Assembly (NCBI GenBank): GCA_027486795.1
Contig: JAIXOI010000035.1
Span: forward strand, 1-64,000
Origin: Sphingobacteriales bacterium
Lineage (GTDB): Bacteria; Bacteroidota; Bacteroidia; Chitinophagales; CAIOSU01
Direction: 5' to 3'
Length of the DNA: 64,000 nucleotides
The notes under the pieces were generated by a model. It made no database searches. It was not told where the DNA came from and saw only the letters and a program-made list of their open reading frames with translations. This document shows positions 42,826-52,322 of this stretch, piece by piece. The position numbers and the translations under genes were made by a program. Position 1 is the stretch's first letter, and each line of letters opens with the position of its first letter.

Positions 42826-43743
42826 ATGCAGCGTGTAGCCTATGCCATAGTGGTGCCAGTATATAATGGCGCCGATACTCTTAATGAGCTCTTTGAGCGC
42901 ACGAAGCAAACTATGGCAAGTATTGATGCCACCTTTCGGATGGTGTTTGTTGACGATTGCAGCAAAGATGGGAGCTGGGATAACATAAAGGCTCTCAAGA
43001 AAAAGTACCCTACACAAGTTACCGCCATTAAATTAGCGCGAAACAGCGGACAACACAATGCCACCCTTTGTGGCTTGCACCATTGCAATGCCGATTTTGT
43101 AGTTACCATTGATGATGACTTGCAAATACCCCCTGAAGAGATTCCGAAGCTTATAGCCAGACAAAAGGAAACCGAGGCCGATTTGGTATATGGGGTGTTC
43201 GATGCAAAAAAACATGCACCAATAAGAAATGCAGGCAGTTGGTTCGTGAATAAGTTCTTTTACTATTTTGCCAATACATCTGGCAACGGCTCCTCGTTTC
43301 GATTGGTGAGCAGTAACTTGGTTGAGCGCCTTCGAAACGTAAATCAAAAGTACTTGCTGCTTGATGAAGTACTAAGTTGGTACACTTCAAGTGTGAGCAA
43401 CGTTAATGTTGAACACCTTCAACGCGTTCAAGGCAGGTCGGGGTACTCAGCTCTGAAACTGATGCTGCTTACTTTTAATTATATTATTAACTACACGGTT
43501 TTACCGCTTAGGCTGATGACATACTTGGGCATTTTTGGTTCTATTATTTGTTTGATACTAAGTATTATCTACGTTTACCAAAAGCTAAGCTACGATGTAG
43601 AGCTAGGGTTTACCTCGCTTATTGTGGCTATATTCTTTTCTACCAGCCTTATCTTGTTTTGTTTGGGCATTATTGGCGAGTACATAAGTCGATTGTACGT
43701 TAAAGACGGCTCAACGTATTATGTGATAAAAGAAATACGCTGA
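42826..43743 (+). CDS. Family 2 glycosyltransferase with C-terminal membrane helices
   Basis: The 305-residue protein has a GT2 domain (about 1-225) with VVPVYNGADTLNELF, the nucleotide-binding VDDCSKDGSWD and the metal-binding IDDDLQ. Two membrane helices follow (about 234-257 and 266-290). This is the architecture of dolichol/undecaprenyl-phosphate sugar transferases such as DPM1 and GtrB, which make a polyprenyl-phosphate sugar donor for envelope glycans. It sits in the ACP-KASIII cassette, and its stop overlaps the next start (TGATG). Confidence 0.92.
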   Translation: MQRVAYAIVVPVYNGADTLNELFERTKQTMASIDATFRMVFVDDCSKDGSWDNIKALKKKYPTQVTAIKLARNSGQHNATLCGLHHCNADFVVTIDDDLQIPPEEIPKLIARQKETEADLVYGVFDAKKHAPIRNAGSWFVNKFFYYFANTSGNGSSFRLVSSNLVERLRNVNQKYLLLDEVLSWYTSSVSNVNVEHLQRVQGRSGYSALKLMLLTFNYIINYTVLPLRLMTYLGIFGSIICLILSIIYVYQKLSYDVELGFTSLIVAIFFSTSLILFCLGIIGEYISRLYVKDGSTYYVIKEIR

Positions 43744-44381
43744 TGATAGTTTCGAGGTACGGCGTAAAACTTATAAAACTGCAGCAAGAGCATATTGAAC
43801 TGCTGCGCACTTGGCGCAATGCTGAGAAGATTTCAAGGTTCATGGAGTTTCGTGACCATATTACCCCCAAAATGCAACAACGTTGGTTTGAAGGGTTGAG
43901 TAATGAAGCCGACTTTTACTTTATGATTGAGTACCGAGGCAGCTTAGTCGGTATGATTCACGCATCGGGCATAGATTGGAAACAGGGCAGGGGAGATGCC
44001 GGCCTTTTTATTTATGAAGATCGATATTTAAGCACTTATACGCCTGTTTTGGCATCACTTTGCATGGTCGATTTGTTTTTCGGTGTGTTTACGCTGGAGC
44101 GCTTGTATGCAAAAGTGATGCGCAACAACCCCGTAGCCGAAGCTTACAATAGTAATCTAGGTTTTAAGCCTATACCTACACAAGAGGAGCATGATTTTCA
44201 GATGTTTGAACTTACGAGAGAAAACTACTTTGCGGCTACCGAAAGTTTAAGAAAGAAGGCTATAGCTGTCGAAGGAAACCACTTTACGCTTCAGTTAAGC
44301 AACGGAGGCAAGCAGCTTTTGAATAAGTTGGGAGCATTAAGGCCAGTTGCCGAATTTGAAATAACCCTTGAACACGTATAA
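43743..44381 (+). CDS. GNAT-family N-acetyltransferase
   Basis: The 212-residue protein shows a GNAT fold: an N-terminal IELLRTWRNAEKISRFMEFR, the central strands MIEYRGSLVGMIHASGIDW and YLSTYTPVLASLCMVDLFF, then LYAKVMRNNPVAEAYNSNLGFK. The last segment is the typical acetyl-CoA-binding and substrate region of this family, similar to PseH- or RimJ-like amino-sugar and protein acetyltransferases. It would acylate an amino group, perhaps on a sugar nucleotide, using acetyl-CoA or an acyl-ACP from the neighbouring genes. About 30 extra residues follow the fold and are not recognised. Confidence 0.88.
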   Translation: MIVSRYGVKLIKLQQEHIELLRTWRNAEKISRFMEFRDHITPKMQQRWFEGLSNEADFYFMIEYRGSLVGMIHASGIDWKQGRGDAGLFIYEDRYLSTYTPVLASLCMVDLFFGVFTLERLYAKVMRNNPVAEAYNSNLGFKPIPTQEEHDFQMFELTRENYFAATESLRKKAIAVEGNHFTLQLSNGGKQLLNKLGALRPVAEFEITLEHV

Positions 44382-44383
44382 GT

Positions 44384-44836
44384 ATGGACACGCTCGATCA
44401 AATGGAAATAAACGGCAAGCAAGAATTGGTTACTCCGCAGGTTTTATCCAATATACAAGGTATAGCACCGTGGATGACGGTTATGGGCGTATTTTTTCTT
44501 ATTGCCGCTGCATTCATGGTTCTTGCAGGAATAGGGGTGTTAATGAATGCCAATGAATATAGTTCGATAGGCATGGTAAATGCCATGCGGGTTATGGGTA
44601 CTTATTACATGCTCAGTGGTTCTTTGTTTGGCTATGGAGGTGTGCTTTGTATTTTAAGTGGTACTAGAGCCAGTTCGTTTGCCAAATTCCCTTCTAGTAT
44701 TTTGTTACTTGAGTTTACCGCAAAGCAGAAAACGTTTTGGATGTTGATGGCGGTAAATGCCATAATTACTATTGCTTTTGGAGCTATTTTTATTGCTATG
44801 GCCGGCAAACTAGCTTCAATAGCTACCAAAATGTAG
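44384..44836 (+). CDS. DUF5362-like small membrane protein
   Basis: The 150-residue protein has about three or four membrane helices (GVFFLIAAAFMVLAGIGVLM, MLSGSLFGYGGVLCIL, MLMAVNAIITIAFGAIFIAMAG). The cytosolic N-terminus and the overall pattern resemble DUF5362 proteins of Bacteroidota, assigned by eye. It begins 2 nt after the acetyltransferase stop, so it is probably the last gene of that transcript. It ends 2 nt before the convergent DUF58 gene stop. Function unknown. Confidence 0.75.
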   Translation: MDTLDQMEINGKQELVTPQVLSNIQGIAPWMTVMGVFFLIAAAFMVLAGIGVLMNANEYSSIGMVNAMRVMGTYYMLSGSLFGYGGVLCILSGTRASSFAKFPSSILLLEFTAKQKTFWMLMAVNAIITIAFGAIFIAMAGKLASIATKM

Positions 44837-44838
44837 GC

Positions 44839-46167
44839 TTAAATCAATCCTCTTGATTTGAACGCCAAATACTTGTTGATGGTATTGATTGATAGATCTT
44901 TTGGGGTGGTAAGAATGGAATGAATACCATAATGTTTAAGTTCTTGCACCATCAATTGCTTTTCATTTTGCAACTTTCTAGCAATGGTTTTGCTGTATAT
45001 GTCCTCAACGGTTTGGGCGTTTTTGTCCGTATAGTCAATCAACTCGGTATTCTCAAAAAACACCACAACCAACAAGTGGAAACGATTTAGGCGGCGTAAT
45101 ACTGGCAAAGCCCTTTCAAGCGCATACATACTCTCAAAGTTGGTAAACAAGAGTATCATACTCCTATTTCGAATCATGTTGCGGCTTGCTTGGTAAAGCA
45201 GCTCATAGTTAGCCTCTAGTGCGCGCTCTTTTTGGCGGTAAAGGCCTTCTAATATCAACTTAAGCTGGTTGCGCTTACGCTCTGCTTTTAAGTAGGTGCC
45301 AATTTTATCCGAGAAAGTAAGCAATCCCACCCGGTCGTATTTTAGCAGGGCTATGTTGCTAATGGCCAGGCTCGAGTTAATGGCATAATCCAATAGGCTC
45401 ATTTCTTCGAAAGGCATACGCATGGCGCGGCTTTTATCAATTACGCAATATACTTGTTGCGAGCGCTCATCCTCGTATTGGTTTACCATCAAATCGCCCT
45501 TTCGGCTAGTGGCTTTCCAGTTGATGCCTCTAAAATCGTCACCTTGAACGTAGTTCTTTATTTGTTCAAATTCATAGCTATGACCTAATCGGCGGGTACG
45601 CTTTATGCCTTCACTTGTTGATATTTTAGCGAATGCCATCAGCTCGTATTGCTTCATTTGAATAATGGACGGATATGCTGCCACCTCTTCATCTAAAGGA
45701 AACGAAATGCGCCGCTGCACCAACGCTAATGCAGAACACACAAACACGCGCAAAGCTCCAAATTGATATATACCCCGCTTTACGGGTCTTAAAGCATACT
45801 CAATGGTTTTTATCGACCCTGAATCTAAAGGGAAGGTAAACTTAAAATCGCGCAATTGCAGCTGCTCCGGCAGCTCATCTATTACCTCAGCATCAAGTGC
45901 CATAGGTGCATTGCTGCCAATAAGCAGTTTAATGTTGTTTTGGTCTGATAGCGAAAGTACTTTCGGTGCTACTCGCTCTCCAGTAATTTTAAGATTTATG
46001 CCAAAGAGCATCAGAAAATCTACCAAAGTCATCACGGCAAAGGTACCAAGCAGGGTTTGCCCCATATAAAACAGGGGTTTCCATACAAAGCCGATGCTTA
46101 GTAATAGCACTATGGCGCCTAGTAAGCGAAAAAACCGATTGGTAAGATATATGTTGCTCAGCTTCAT
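44839..46167 (-). CDS. DUF58-domain membrane protein
   Basis: The 442-residue protein has two N-terminal membrane helices (about 13-55) and a beta-sandwich-like region. The DUF58 core contains GHSYEFEQIKNYVQGDDFRGINWKATSR followed by a von Willebrand A-like segment (QVYCVIDKSRAMRM). Members are always found with MoxR ATPases and are thought to work with them in assembling or activating envelope proteins. It overlaps the MoxR gene by 1 nt. The locus order here is the one usual for Bacteroidota. Confidence 0.93.
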   Translation of the reverse strand: MKLSNIYLTNRFFRLLGAIVLLLSIGFVWKPLFYMGQTLLGTFAVMTLVDFLMLFGINLKITGERVAPKVLSLSDQNNIKLLIGSNAPMALDAEVIDELPEQLQLRDFKFTFPLDSGSIKTIEYALRPVKRGIYQFGALRVFVCSALALVQRRISFPLDEEVAAYPSIIQMKQYELMAFAKISTSEGIKRTRRLGHSYEFEQIKNYVQGDDFRGINWKATSRKGDLMVNQYEDERSQQVYCVIDKSRAMRMPFEEMSLLDYAINSSLAISNIALLKYDRVGLLTFSDKIGTYLKAERKRNQLKLILEGLYRQKERALEANYELLYQASRNMIRNRSMILLFTNFESMYALERALPVLRRLNRFHLLVVVFFENTELIDYTDKNAQTVEDIYSKTIARKLQNEKQLMVQELKHYGIHSILTTPKDLSINTINKYLAFKSRGLI

Positions 46168-47294
46168 TAGCGCGGCACCTCAATTTTATTGAGGATATCC
46201 TTAATTACATCCTCTACTTCAATGCCTTCCATTTCGCGCTCAGGGGCCAATATTATCCTATGATTTAATACAGGGTAGCAAACGGTGCGTATATCATCTG
46301 GCGTAACAAAGTCACGGCCATTCATAGCAGCAAAAGCCTTTGATGTACGCAATATAGCTAACGATGCACGAGGTGAGGCACCTAAGTACAAGTCGCCATT
46401 GGTGCGGGTATCATTAACAATTTTGGCAATGTAGTCAATCAACTCATCCTTGATATACACCTTCTCTATTTGCGCGGTGCATTTTTGTAGCTCATCAGGC
46501 GTAATTACCGCCATCACATCGTTAGAAGATTTTTGGCTAAAGTCGTCTCTAAAACGGCGTAAGATGAGTTTTTCATCCTCCAAAGAAGGATAGCGTAACT
46601 TGATACGGAACAAGAAACGGTCAAGCTGTGCTTCTGGTAGTTTATAGGTGCCTTCTTGGTCAATAGGGTTTTGGGTAGCAATTACAAAGAAGGGATACTC
46701 CATAAACCTCGTTTCGCCATCAATGGTTACTTGGCGTTCTTCCATCACCTCAAACATGGCCGATTGTGTTTTTGCTGGGGCACGGTTTATTTCATCGATA
46801 AGGATAATATTGGAGAAGATTGGGCCCGCCTTAAAGTTAAACTCCGAGGTTTTCATGTTGAAAACCGAAGTGCCAACAATATCGGTAGGCATCAGGTCGG
46901 GCGTAAACTGTATACGAGAGAAATCGGACTTAATACACTTGGCCAATAGCTTCGCGGTAAGCGTTTTGGCTATGCCAGGTACGCCTTCCATTAAAACGTG
47001 CCCATTGGCGAAAATAGCAGCTAAAAGCAAGTCAATTGTTTCGTCTTGGCCCACAATAACTTTGTGAATCTCTCTTTTTATTCGCACTACCGCATCGCTT
47101 ATGTGGTTAAGGTTATGTCTTGGCGCGGCCCATAGTGTAGCATTAGGGTCTTCGGTAGGGGCGTGGTGAGCATCTGTATGTTTATCATCACTTACAGTGT
47201 TTTGCGCTTCAAAATTGCGCAGTTCAGATTCGCTTTGCTCGCCGGGTTGGCCATATTGTGGTTCGTTAAGCCCGTCATTAAGTTGTTCTTCCAT
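46167..47294 (-). CDS. MoxR-family AAA+ ATPase
   Basis: The 375-residue protein has an acidic, low-complexity N-terminal extension of about 60 residues, then the AAA+ core. Walker A is EGVPGIAKTLTAK, Walker B is ILIDEINRAPAKTQSAM, and sensor 1 is ATQNPIDQEGTYKLPEAQLDRF, all typical of MoxR. Such ATPases act as chaperones for metal-cofactor or envelope proteins with their DUF58 partner. It lies directly between the DUF58 and DUF4350 genes. Confidence 0.95.
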   Translation of the reverse strand: MEEQLNDGLNEPQYGQPGEQSESELRNFEAQNTVSDDKHTDAHHAPTEDPNATLWAAPRHNLNHISDAVVRIKREIHKVIVGQDETIDLLLAAIFANGHVLMEGVPGIAKTLTAKLLAKCIKSDFSRIQFTPDLMPTDIVGTSVFNMKTSEFNFKAGPIFSNIILIDEINRAPAKTQSAMFEVMEERQVTIDGETRFMEYPFFVIATQNPIDQEGTYKLPEAQLDRFLFRIKLRYPSLEDEKLILRRFRDDFSQKSSNDVMAVITPDELQKCTAQIEKVYIKDELIDYIAKIVNDTRTNGDLYLGASPRASLAILRTSKAFAAMNGRDFVTPDDIRTVCYPVLNHRIILAPEREMEGIEVEDVIKDILNKIEVPR

Positions 47295-47306
47295 ATAGAA
47301 GGGGTG

Positions 47307-48680
47307 CTATTTGCAATTTTTATAAAAGTATTCTAGGTAATTATTAAAACTAATCAATTGCTCCTCGTTCATGTGCATATTGCCTTCAAAAGCTTTATAG
47401 CTTTCAACCACTTTGCGCACCTGCTGTTCATCAACCTTGCCAGTAGAGGCTACCTTTTTAATAAACGCCTCATCAATAACCTGCGTTGGTATGCGGTATC
47501 TATTGCGCAAGTAACTCAAAAATAGTTTAAACTTTTGTTCCGCCAATTTGCGGTGTTCCTTTTTCATAAAATACAATGCACCAATACTTTGCACATACTC
47601 AATTGAAGTATTGGCATAAGGCTCTATTACCGAAATTATTCGTTGGCGGCGTTTCATGTAAAATACTATGTAGAGCAAAATGCCTGTAAGCAGGGTATAA
47701 AACGCCCATCGAGATGCTGGCTGCGAAAGTATATAGTTCAGCTCCGATTTGCCAAACGCATTTGATCTACCGTCACTGCCATCGTCACTGTGATAATAAT
47801 GCGAGCCCTCATCCCAGTATATAGCGCCATCAGGCAAGTGCGAGAAAACGTTTTGGGCATAGCTTAGTTTATCTTCATCGCGCAAGTAGTAATTGGTAAA
47901 AGCTATTGGTGTGGTGTGTATATAAAAATAGCCTTTGCCGTAAGGTACTTTGATAAAGTTAACAACATCAGATACGCTTCCAAGCCTTGCTACCACTGAA
48001 TCGCCGCCACACCAGCTATCGAAATTAAAGTACGACCAGTTGTACGTATCTGTTTGGTTGTTGGGCTTGTATATATAGTTGGGAGGCAATTTGAGCGCCA
48101 GCGATGGATGTAAGAGGTTTAGGCTGGCCGCAGTGTCTTCATACGAAAACAACAGACTATCTAGCATATTATATTCAATGGTACTCAAGATATTGGTATC
48201 CGCTTCGTAGTCCTCCCAATTTTCATCGCCCCAATCTTCATCAAGAGCTAAGGTATCATCTGATTCTAGTGTATCCTCAAATACAACCGGAACTTCACAT
48301 TTCAGCAGATTCAAACGGTGTGCCAGATCTAAATCTAAATAGTTGACACTTAAGAACGCATCGTGCCCGTTTTCGACAAACAACAATAGGCTATCTATAT
48401 CGTCGTAGCTATAGTTCGAATTGGCACCCACATATACATAGCTGGCGGTGGTATTTATAACGCTTGGGCTAAACCCTTTAGATAGGGATGTTTTGACCAT
48501 AAAAAAGGAGTCCTCAACAGCCCTTGCCTTAAGCAAGGCAAACAATAGATTGTTGTCATATGGTTGCTCGGTATTGTACTTATACTCCTCGCTCCAATCA
48601 AACTTTGTTTCTTCGTTCGAGAACATCCAAACCAATAAAAAAACTGCCACTAGCACCAATGCACCAATGCCAATTATCAA
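47307..48680 (-). CDS. DUF4350-domain membrane protein
   Basis: The 457-residue protein has an N-terminal membrane helix (about 2-20), a large extracytoplasmic region with DUF4350 features (NTEQPYDNNLLFALLKAR, then SVNYLDLDLAHRL) and a second helix near 325-345. A cytosolic tail follows (YVQSIGALYFMKKEHRKLAEQKF). The start is TTG at 48680; no ATG lies between it and the previous in-frame stop. It is part of the MoxR/DUF58 locus, where such proteins are assumed to form a membrane complex; biochemical function is unknown. Confidence 0.88.
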   Translation of the reverse strand: MIIGIGALVLVAVFLLVWMFSNEETKFDWSEEYKYNTEQPYDNNLLFALLKARAVEDSFFMVKTSLSKGFSPSVINTTASYVYVGANSNYSYDDIDSLLLFVENGHDAFLSVNYLDLDLAHRLNLLKCEVPVVFEDTLESDDTLALDEDWGDENWEDYEADTNILSTIEYNMLDSLLFSYEDTAASLNLLHPSLALKLPPNYIYKPNNQTDTYNWSYFNFDSWCGGDSVVARLGSVSDVVNFIKVPYGKGYFYIHTTPIAFTNYYLRDEDKLSYAQNVFSHLPDGAIYWDEGSHYYHSDDGSDGRSNAFGKSELNYILSQPASRWAFYTLLTGILLYIVFYMKRRQRIISVIEPYANTSIEYVQSIGALYFMKKEHRKLAEQKFKLFLSYLRNRYRIPTQVIDEAFIKKVASTGKVDEQQVRKVVESYKAFEGNMHMNEEQLISFNNYLEYFYKNCK

Positions 48681-48706
48681 ATGGTTTTTGTTATTCGATT
48701 TCAGGC

Positions 48707-49558
48707 TTACTGTTTTTTAAAGGAATTAATGAATGATTGAAACTGCGGATTGAGGGCCTCAAAATGACTGCGCATTATAGTTTCATTGCTATACCATGCT
48801 CTCTCGAAAGAAATGGTAAGTGCTTTAAATGCACTACCTCCTTGTTTTTCCATCATTTCTCGCACATATTGGCCATTAGTTTTATCCCGTTTCCACTTTA
48901 TTAAGTCTTTCAGCGATAGCTCTTTGATAATGGTAAGGTAGTATATCCTGATGGCCAATCGATAATCTTGGGAATCTAGAGCAAGTCGCAATGCACGTTC
49001 CAAATCCGATTCGTGCAGGTTGTCTTCAATATTCTCTAATAATTTGGCGCCGGTAATAGTCTGCTTTATTGTATGATTGGTATGGAACAAACCTGATTTT
49101 ATTATCATGAAAACTAACAGCGCTAATACCATTATGATACCCACAATTGCAATTACTTGCGCAAGTGGCCCTAGGTTTAAATCCCAATTAGAAGATTGGT
49201 AATTAGCGTTATCCTGAGTATTCTCGGTTATCTCATCGCCGTTGCCCGATTTAGAACCATTTTTTCCATCTTCAGTGTTTTTCTTCTCCTGCTCTTTCTT
49301 CTTTTTGTCGCTATAGTCTAAGCCTTCTCTTTTCTTGTTCCAAGTTTCTCGGTCAAATGGTTTGGGAGCGACTTTGCTATTTAAGTATTCTTTATCCGTA
49401 CTCGGATTTTTGTTCGTTTCTATTTGTTGTTCTTGCGCTGAGGAGTTTTGCTTGTTTTGAGCTATAGCAACATTATTCGTGAATAGGCCCGAAATGGCCA
49501 TCACGAAAAGTAACGTAACCCAAATTGAGCGAAGGTTATACTTCCTGCTCAAAGCCAT
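48707..49558 (-). CDS. DUF4129-like membrane protein of the MoxR locus
   Basis: The 283-residue protein has an N-terminal signal-like helix (about 12-34), a charged linker very rich in Lys/Glu/Asn (KKKKEQEKKNTEDGKNGSK) and a central membrane helix (about 135-158). The C-terminal domain, ERALRLALDSQDYRLAIRIYYLTIIKELSLKDLI, matches the DUF4129 pattern. Its start overlaps the end of the SpoIIM-domain gene by 23 nt, which suggests coupling. It lies between SpoIIM-like and DUF4350 genes, as is common. Confidence 0.85.
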   Translation of the reverse strand: MALSRKYNLRSIWVTLLFVMAISGLFTNNVAIAQNKQNSSAQEQQIETNKNPSTDKEYLNSKVAPKPFDRETWNKKREGLDYSDKKKKEQEKKNTEDGKNGSKSGNGDEITENTQDNANYQSSNWDLNLGPLAQVIAIVGIIMVLALLVFMIIKSGLFHTNHTIKQTITGAKLLENIEDNLHESDLERALRLALDSQDYRLAIRIYYLTIIKELSLKDLIKWKRDKTNGQYVREMMEKQGGSAFKALTISFERAWYSNETIMRSHFEALNPQFQSFINSFKKQ

Positions 49559-51449
49559 ATACCCTCTTTTTAGTACCTAACAACTCAATTTTTGTCAACA
49601 ACTCCGTTGCATTATTTTGCTCGTTGCAAGAGCTTAAAAACAACTTTGTAGCCGAAACTACTACTGCAAAATATAGTGAAAATACTATGCCACCCAATAT
49701 ACAGGTAAACAGGTCGGTTACTTTTCGAATTGTTTCTGTATCAAAATCAAAGATGAGCTGAATGCTCTCCAAGTAAAAAGTAAATAACAGTGAGCCGAAC
49801 AAAGAAACGAATAAAAGCTGCAGTAGCATGAGAATAAAATACAACCCAATTAGGTTGGATACGTTGCCTTTTATGGTAGAAAAGGTTCTTTTAATGGCAG
49901 CAATTGGGTGTATTTTTTCTTCGTCCATTATCAGCGTAATACCAATAACAATAGGCAGTATGGGCAAGAGTGCCGATATCCATGCGGTAACTTCAAACGA
50001 AAGCAATCCAACTATAACTATTGCATACATGCCGATTCCAAGGTAATGCTGCCTTACTATGTTAGCCATATCCGACCATAAACCAATGGTATTAAAGGAG
50101 TTTAGGCGCATCCTGCGCGTTACAGCCAAGCCAGTGGTAAGCAGTGCAGCCCAAAAGCCCAAGTTGACAATGCTGAACAATGGCTTATCCACAATATCAT
50201 AAACCCTGAAAAAGTCTCCGATTAGGCTAAACACTTCGGCAAGGATATATCCGAAGTTGGCAACCAGAAAAAGCTGCCCGCTAAAGTTAAATCTGAAATT
50301 CATGGAGTTACTAAAAAAAATCACGGCCATGGCCCCATAAATAGTACCAGCAATAGCACCAATTAATACAAATCGACTCAAAAATGGCAAAATTGAGGTA
50401 AAGGTTTCTGCTACAACTTCTCCAATGCCACGTATTTTACCCCAATCTATTGCCACTATCTTGTTTGGTTGTATTTCATCGCGGGCATATCTTTCACCAA
50501 AGCCTTTTTTAGCCTTTAACTGAGGATAATAAACATAATAAAATAGAATAAAAATAAGTGATGCAAGCATTATACCCGCCCTCAGAACAATTGGCGCATC
50601 GGTGTATCGGGTAAGGAACGACTCAATAAAACCAGCAATAATAAATAGTGGAATGGTGCCGATAATTATCTTCAACCCTTTTCTAGCCGAAAGAATAAAG
50701 GCTTGACTGCGGCTATAGGTACCAGGCACTATTAGCCCTGAGCCAAACACAATGCCGGCGCCACCTGCAATTATAATTGCACTTATCTCGAGCGTTCCAT
50801 GCACCCAAATGGTAAAGAACATTTCGGTAAATAACCCTTGGTTAATGAAATATTGCTGGAAGGCACCAACCATTATAGCATTCTTTATAATTACTAGAAT
50901 AGTGCCTATTGAAGCTAAAACCCCCATTATAAAGGTTATAAAGCTTACCTGAATGTTGTTTACCGTAATACGCAGGAACATGGTATCCTCGGCTTCGTCT
51001 TTATAAACGCCCATAGGGTCACCTTTGGCAATATTCTCATCGGTCATTTGTATGTAGCCTTTGCCCAATATCTGTTCAGCAAAGGCTGGGTCGTTGTAGC
51101 TTGATAGCATACCTACGCCCATAAACAGCAAAAACACCAATAAGGATAACTGCAAAGCCTTGCGGCTTTCGAATAGAATTTTAGGTAGCTCTTCGGTCCA
51201 AAATTCTACTAACCTACCTCGTTTTCCTTTTTTATTTTTATATAGGGTAAGGAAAATAGATTGGGCAACATTATTTAAATAAACTCTGACCGAACGGTTG
51301 GGATAAAAAGTGCGAGAATAAGAGAGATCGTCGGTAACTTGAACAAACAGTTCGCTCATTTTTTCCGGATCGCTATCGTTCCGATTGAGCATGCGTTCAA
51401 AATCATCCCACTTTTGCTTATTTTGGTTGATGAAATGAGTCTCTCTCAT
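49536..51449 (-). CDS. SpoIIM-domain protein fused to a second multipass membrane domain
   Basis: From the ATG at 51449 the product has 637 residues. Residues about 1-95 are cytosolic and helical (DDFERMLNRNDSDPEKM). The SpoIIM/DUF95 membrane domain (about 100-340) includes FFTIWVHGTLEISAIIIAGGAG with its conserved HGTLE. A second multipass part (about 370-625) with LPILPIVIGITLIMDEEKIHPIAAI ends in charged residues. In many Bacteroidota loci these two parts seem to be separate genes, so this may be a fusion. The frame is open to 51539, but the upstream residues overlap the divergent RDD gene. Function is unknown. Confidence 0.85.
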   Translation of the reverse strand: MRETHFINQNKQKWDDFERMLNRNDSDPEKMSELFVQVTDDLSYSRTFYPNRSVRVYLNNVAQSIFLTLYKNKKGKRGRLVEFWTEELPKILFESRKALQLSLLVFLLFMGVGMLSSYNDPAFAEQILGKGYIQMTDENIAKGDPMGVYKDEAEDTMFLRITVNNIQVSFITFIMGVLASIGTILVIIKNAIMVGAFQQYFINQGLFTEMFFTIWVHGTLEISAIIIAGGAGIVFGSGLIVPGTYSRSQAFILSARKGLKIIIGTIPLFIIAGFIESFLTRYTDAPIVLRAGIMLASLIFILFYYVYYPQLKAKKGFGERYARDEIQPNKIVAIDWGKIRGIGEVVAETFTSILPFLSRFVLIGAIAGTIYGAMAVIFFSNSMNFRFNFSGQLFLVANFGYILAEVFSLIGDFFRVYDIVDKPLFSIVNLGFWAALLTTGLAVTRRMRLNSFNTIGLWSDMANIVRQHYLGIGMYAIVIVGLLSFEVTAWISALLPILPIVIGITLIMDEEKIHPIAAIKRTFSTIKGNVSNLIGLYFILMLLQLLFVSLFGSLLFTFYLESIQLIFDFDTETIRKVTDLFTCILGGIVFSLYFAVVVSATKLFLSSCNEQNNATELLTKIELLGTKKRVYGFEQEV

Positions 51450-51494
51450 GTTATTAATTGCCCTTGGAGAGCTAAAATTATAAAAAAGGCTTGA

Positions 51495-52226
51495 ATGCGT
51501 ACCATAGATATTACAACAACGCAAAATGTTACCATACAATATGAGTTGGCCGACCTAAAAGATAGGTTTTTGGCTTGGTTGATTGACATCATTGTTATGA
51601 GCGTTTCTTTGGGAATACTGTCTGTTGCATTTTTTTTAATATTTGAAGGAGAGCGAGCATTTACTTACTTCCAATATCTATTGATCTTACCCATACTGCT
51701 TTTCTATTCTTTGGTATCCGAAATATTAATGGATGGACAAAGCTTGGGTAAAAAGGCCTTAAAACTGCGGATTGTAAAACTTAATGGCAGGCAACCTTCT
51801 TTAAGCGACTATCTTTTTAGATGGGCATTTCGAGGTCTTGATATTTATTTTTCAGTTGGGGCGCTTGGCTCGGTTTTAATTAGTTCATCAACTAGGGCAC
51901 AGCGCATGGGCGATATAGTGAGCAATACCGCAGTGGTGCGCACTCAACCGCAATTGGATTTTAAGCTAAACGATATAATGCGCATTAATACTATGGATAA
52001 CTATGAACCCAAGTATCCAGATGTGAGGCGTTTTAGCGAAGATGACATGCTGCTAGTAAAGCAAACTATTGAGCGTGCTAGAAAATACCCTAACGCTAGC
52101 CATAAGAAGGCAGTGGCACTTATGGTGGAAAAACTTTGCAATGAAATGGGCATTGCCCAACCAACTGGCGACCACCTTAGTTTCCTCCGTAATTTGGTGA
52201 GCGATTACATAGTGCTTACCCGCTAG
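51495..52226 (+). CDS. RDD-family membrane protein
   Basis: The 243-residue protein has the RDD domain (about 15-155), starting ELADLKDRFLAWLIDIIVM, with Arg and Asp pairs in the membrane helices and the loop DGQSLGKKALKLRIVKLNG. A cytosolic C-terminal part of about 85 residues (VKQTIERARKYPNASHKKAVALMVEKLC) is helical. RDD proteins are small transporters or accessory membrane proteins; some exchange Na+/H+. It is divergent from the SpoIIM gene with only 45 nt between the start codons, so both probably use a shared control region. Confidence 0.9.
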   Translation: MRTIDITTTQNVTIQYELADLKDRFLAWLIDIIVMSVSLGILSVAFFLIFEGERAFTYFQYLLILPILLFYSLVSEILMDGQSLGKKALKLRIVKLNGRQPSLSDYLFRWAFRGLDIYFSVGALGSVLISSSTRAQRMGDIVSNTAVVRTQPQLDFKLNDIMRINTMDNYEPKYPDVRRFSEDDMLLVKQTIERARKYPNASHKKAVALMVEKLCNEMGIAQPTGDHLSFLRNLVSDYIVLTR

Positions 52227-52310
52227 TATTTAGCGATAAATGCAAAATTTTAGCATTGTCGCAATCTGTATTCTTCAATCTGCGTTTTGATAGTAAGCCA
52301 ATCAAAAAAC

Positions 52311-52316
52311 AGGAGG
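52311..52316 (+). promoter_or_regulatory. Canonical Shine-Dalgarno of the CAP-domain gene
   Basis: AGGAGG at optimal spacing (6 nt) before ATG 52323. Most genes in this window lack such a site, so this one may be translated at an unusually high rate. Confidence 0.6.
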
Positions 52317-52322
52317 TAGATT

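Noticed and set aside
49536-49558. Frameshift between the SpoIIM-domain and DUF4129-like genes
   Set aside because: The 23-nt overlap is compatible with translational coupling, and each protein is complete with its own N-terminal signal or C-terminus.
51450-51539. N-terminal extension of the SpoIIM-domain gene
   Set aside because: It runs into the divergent RDD gene and adds residues without family character.
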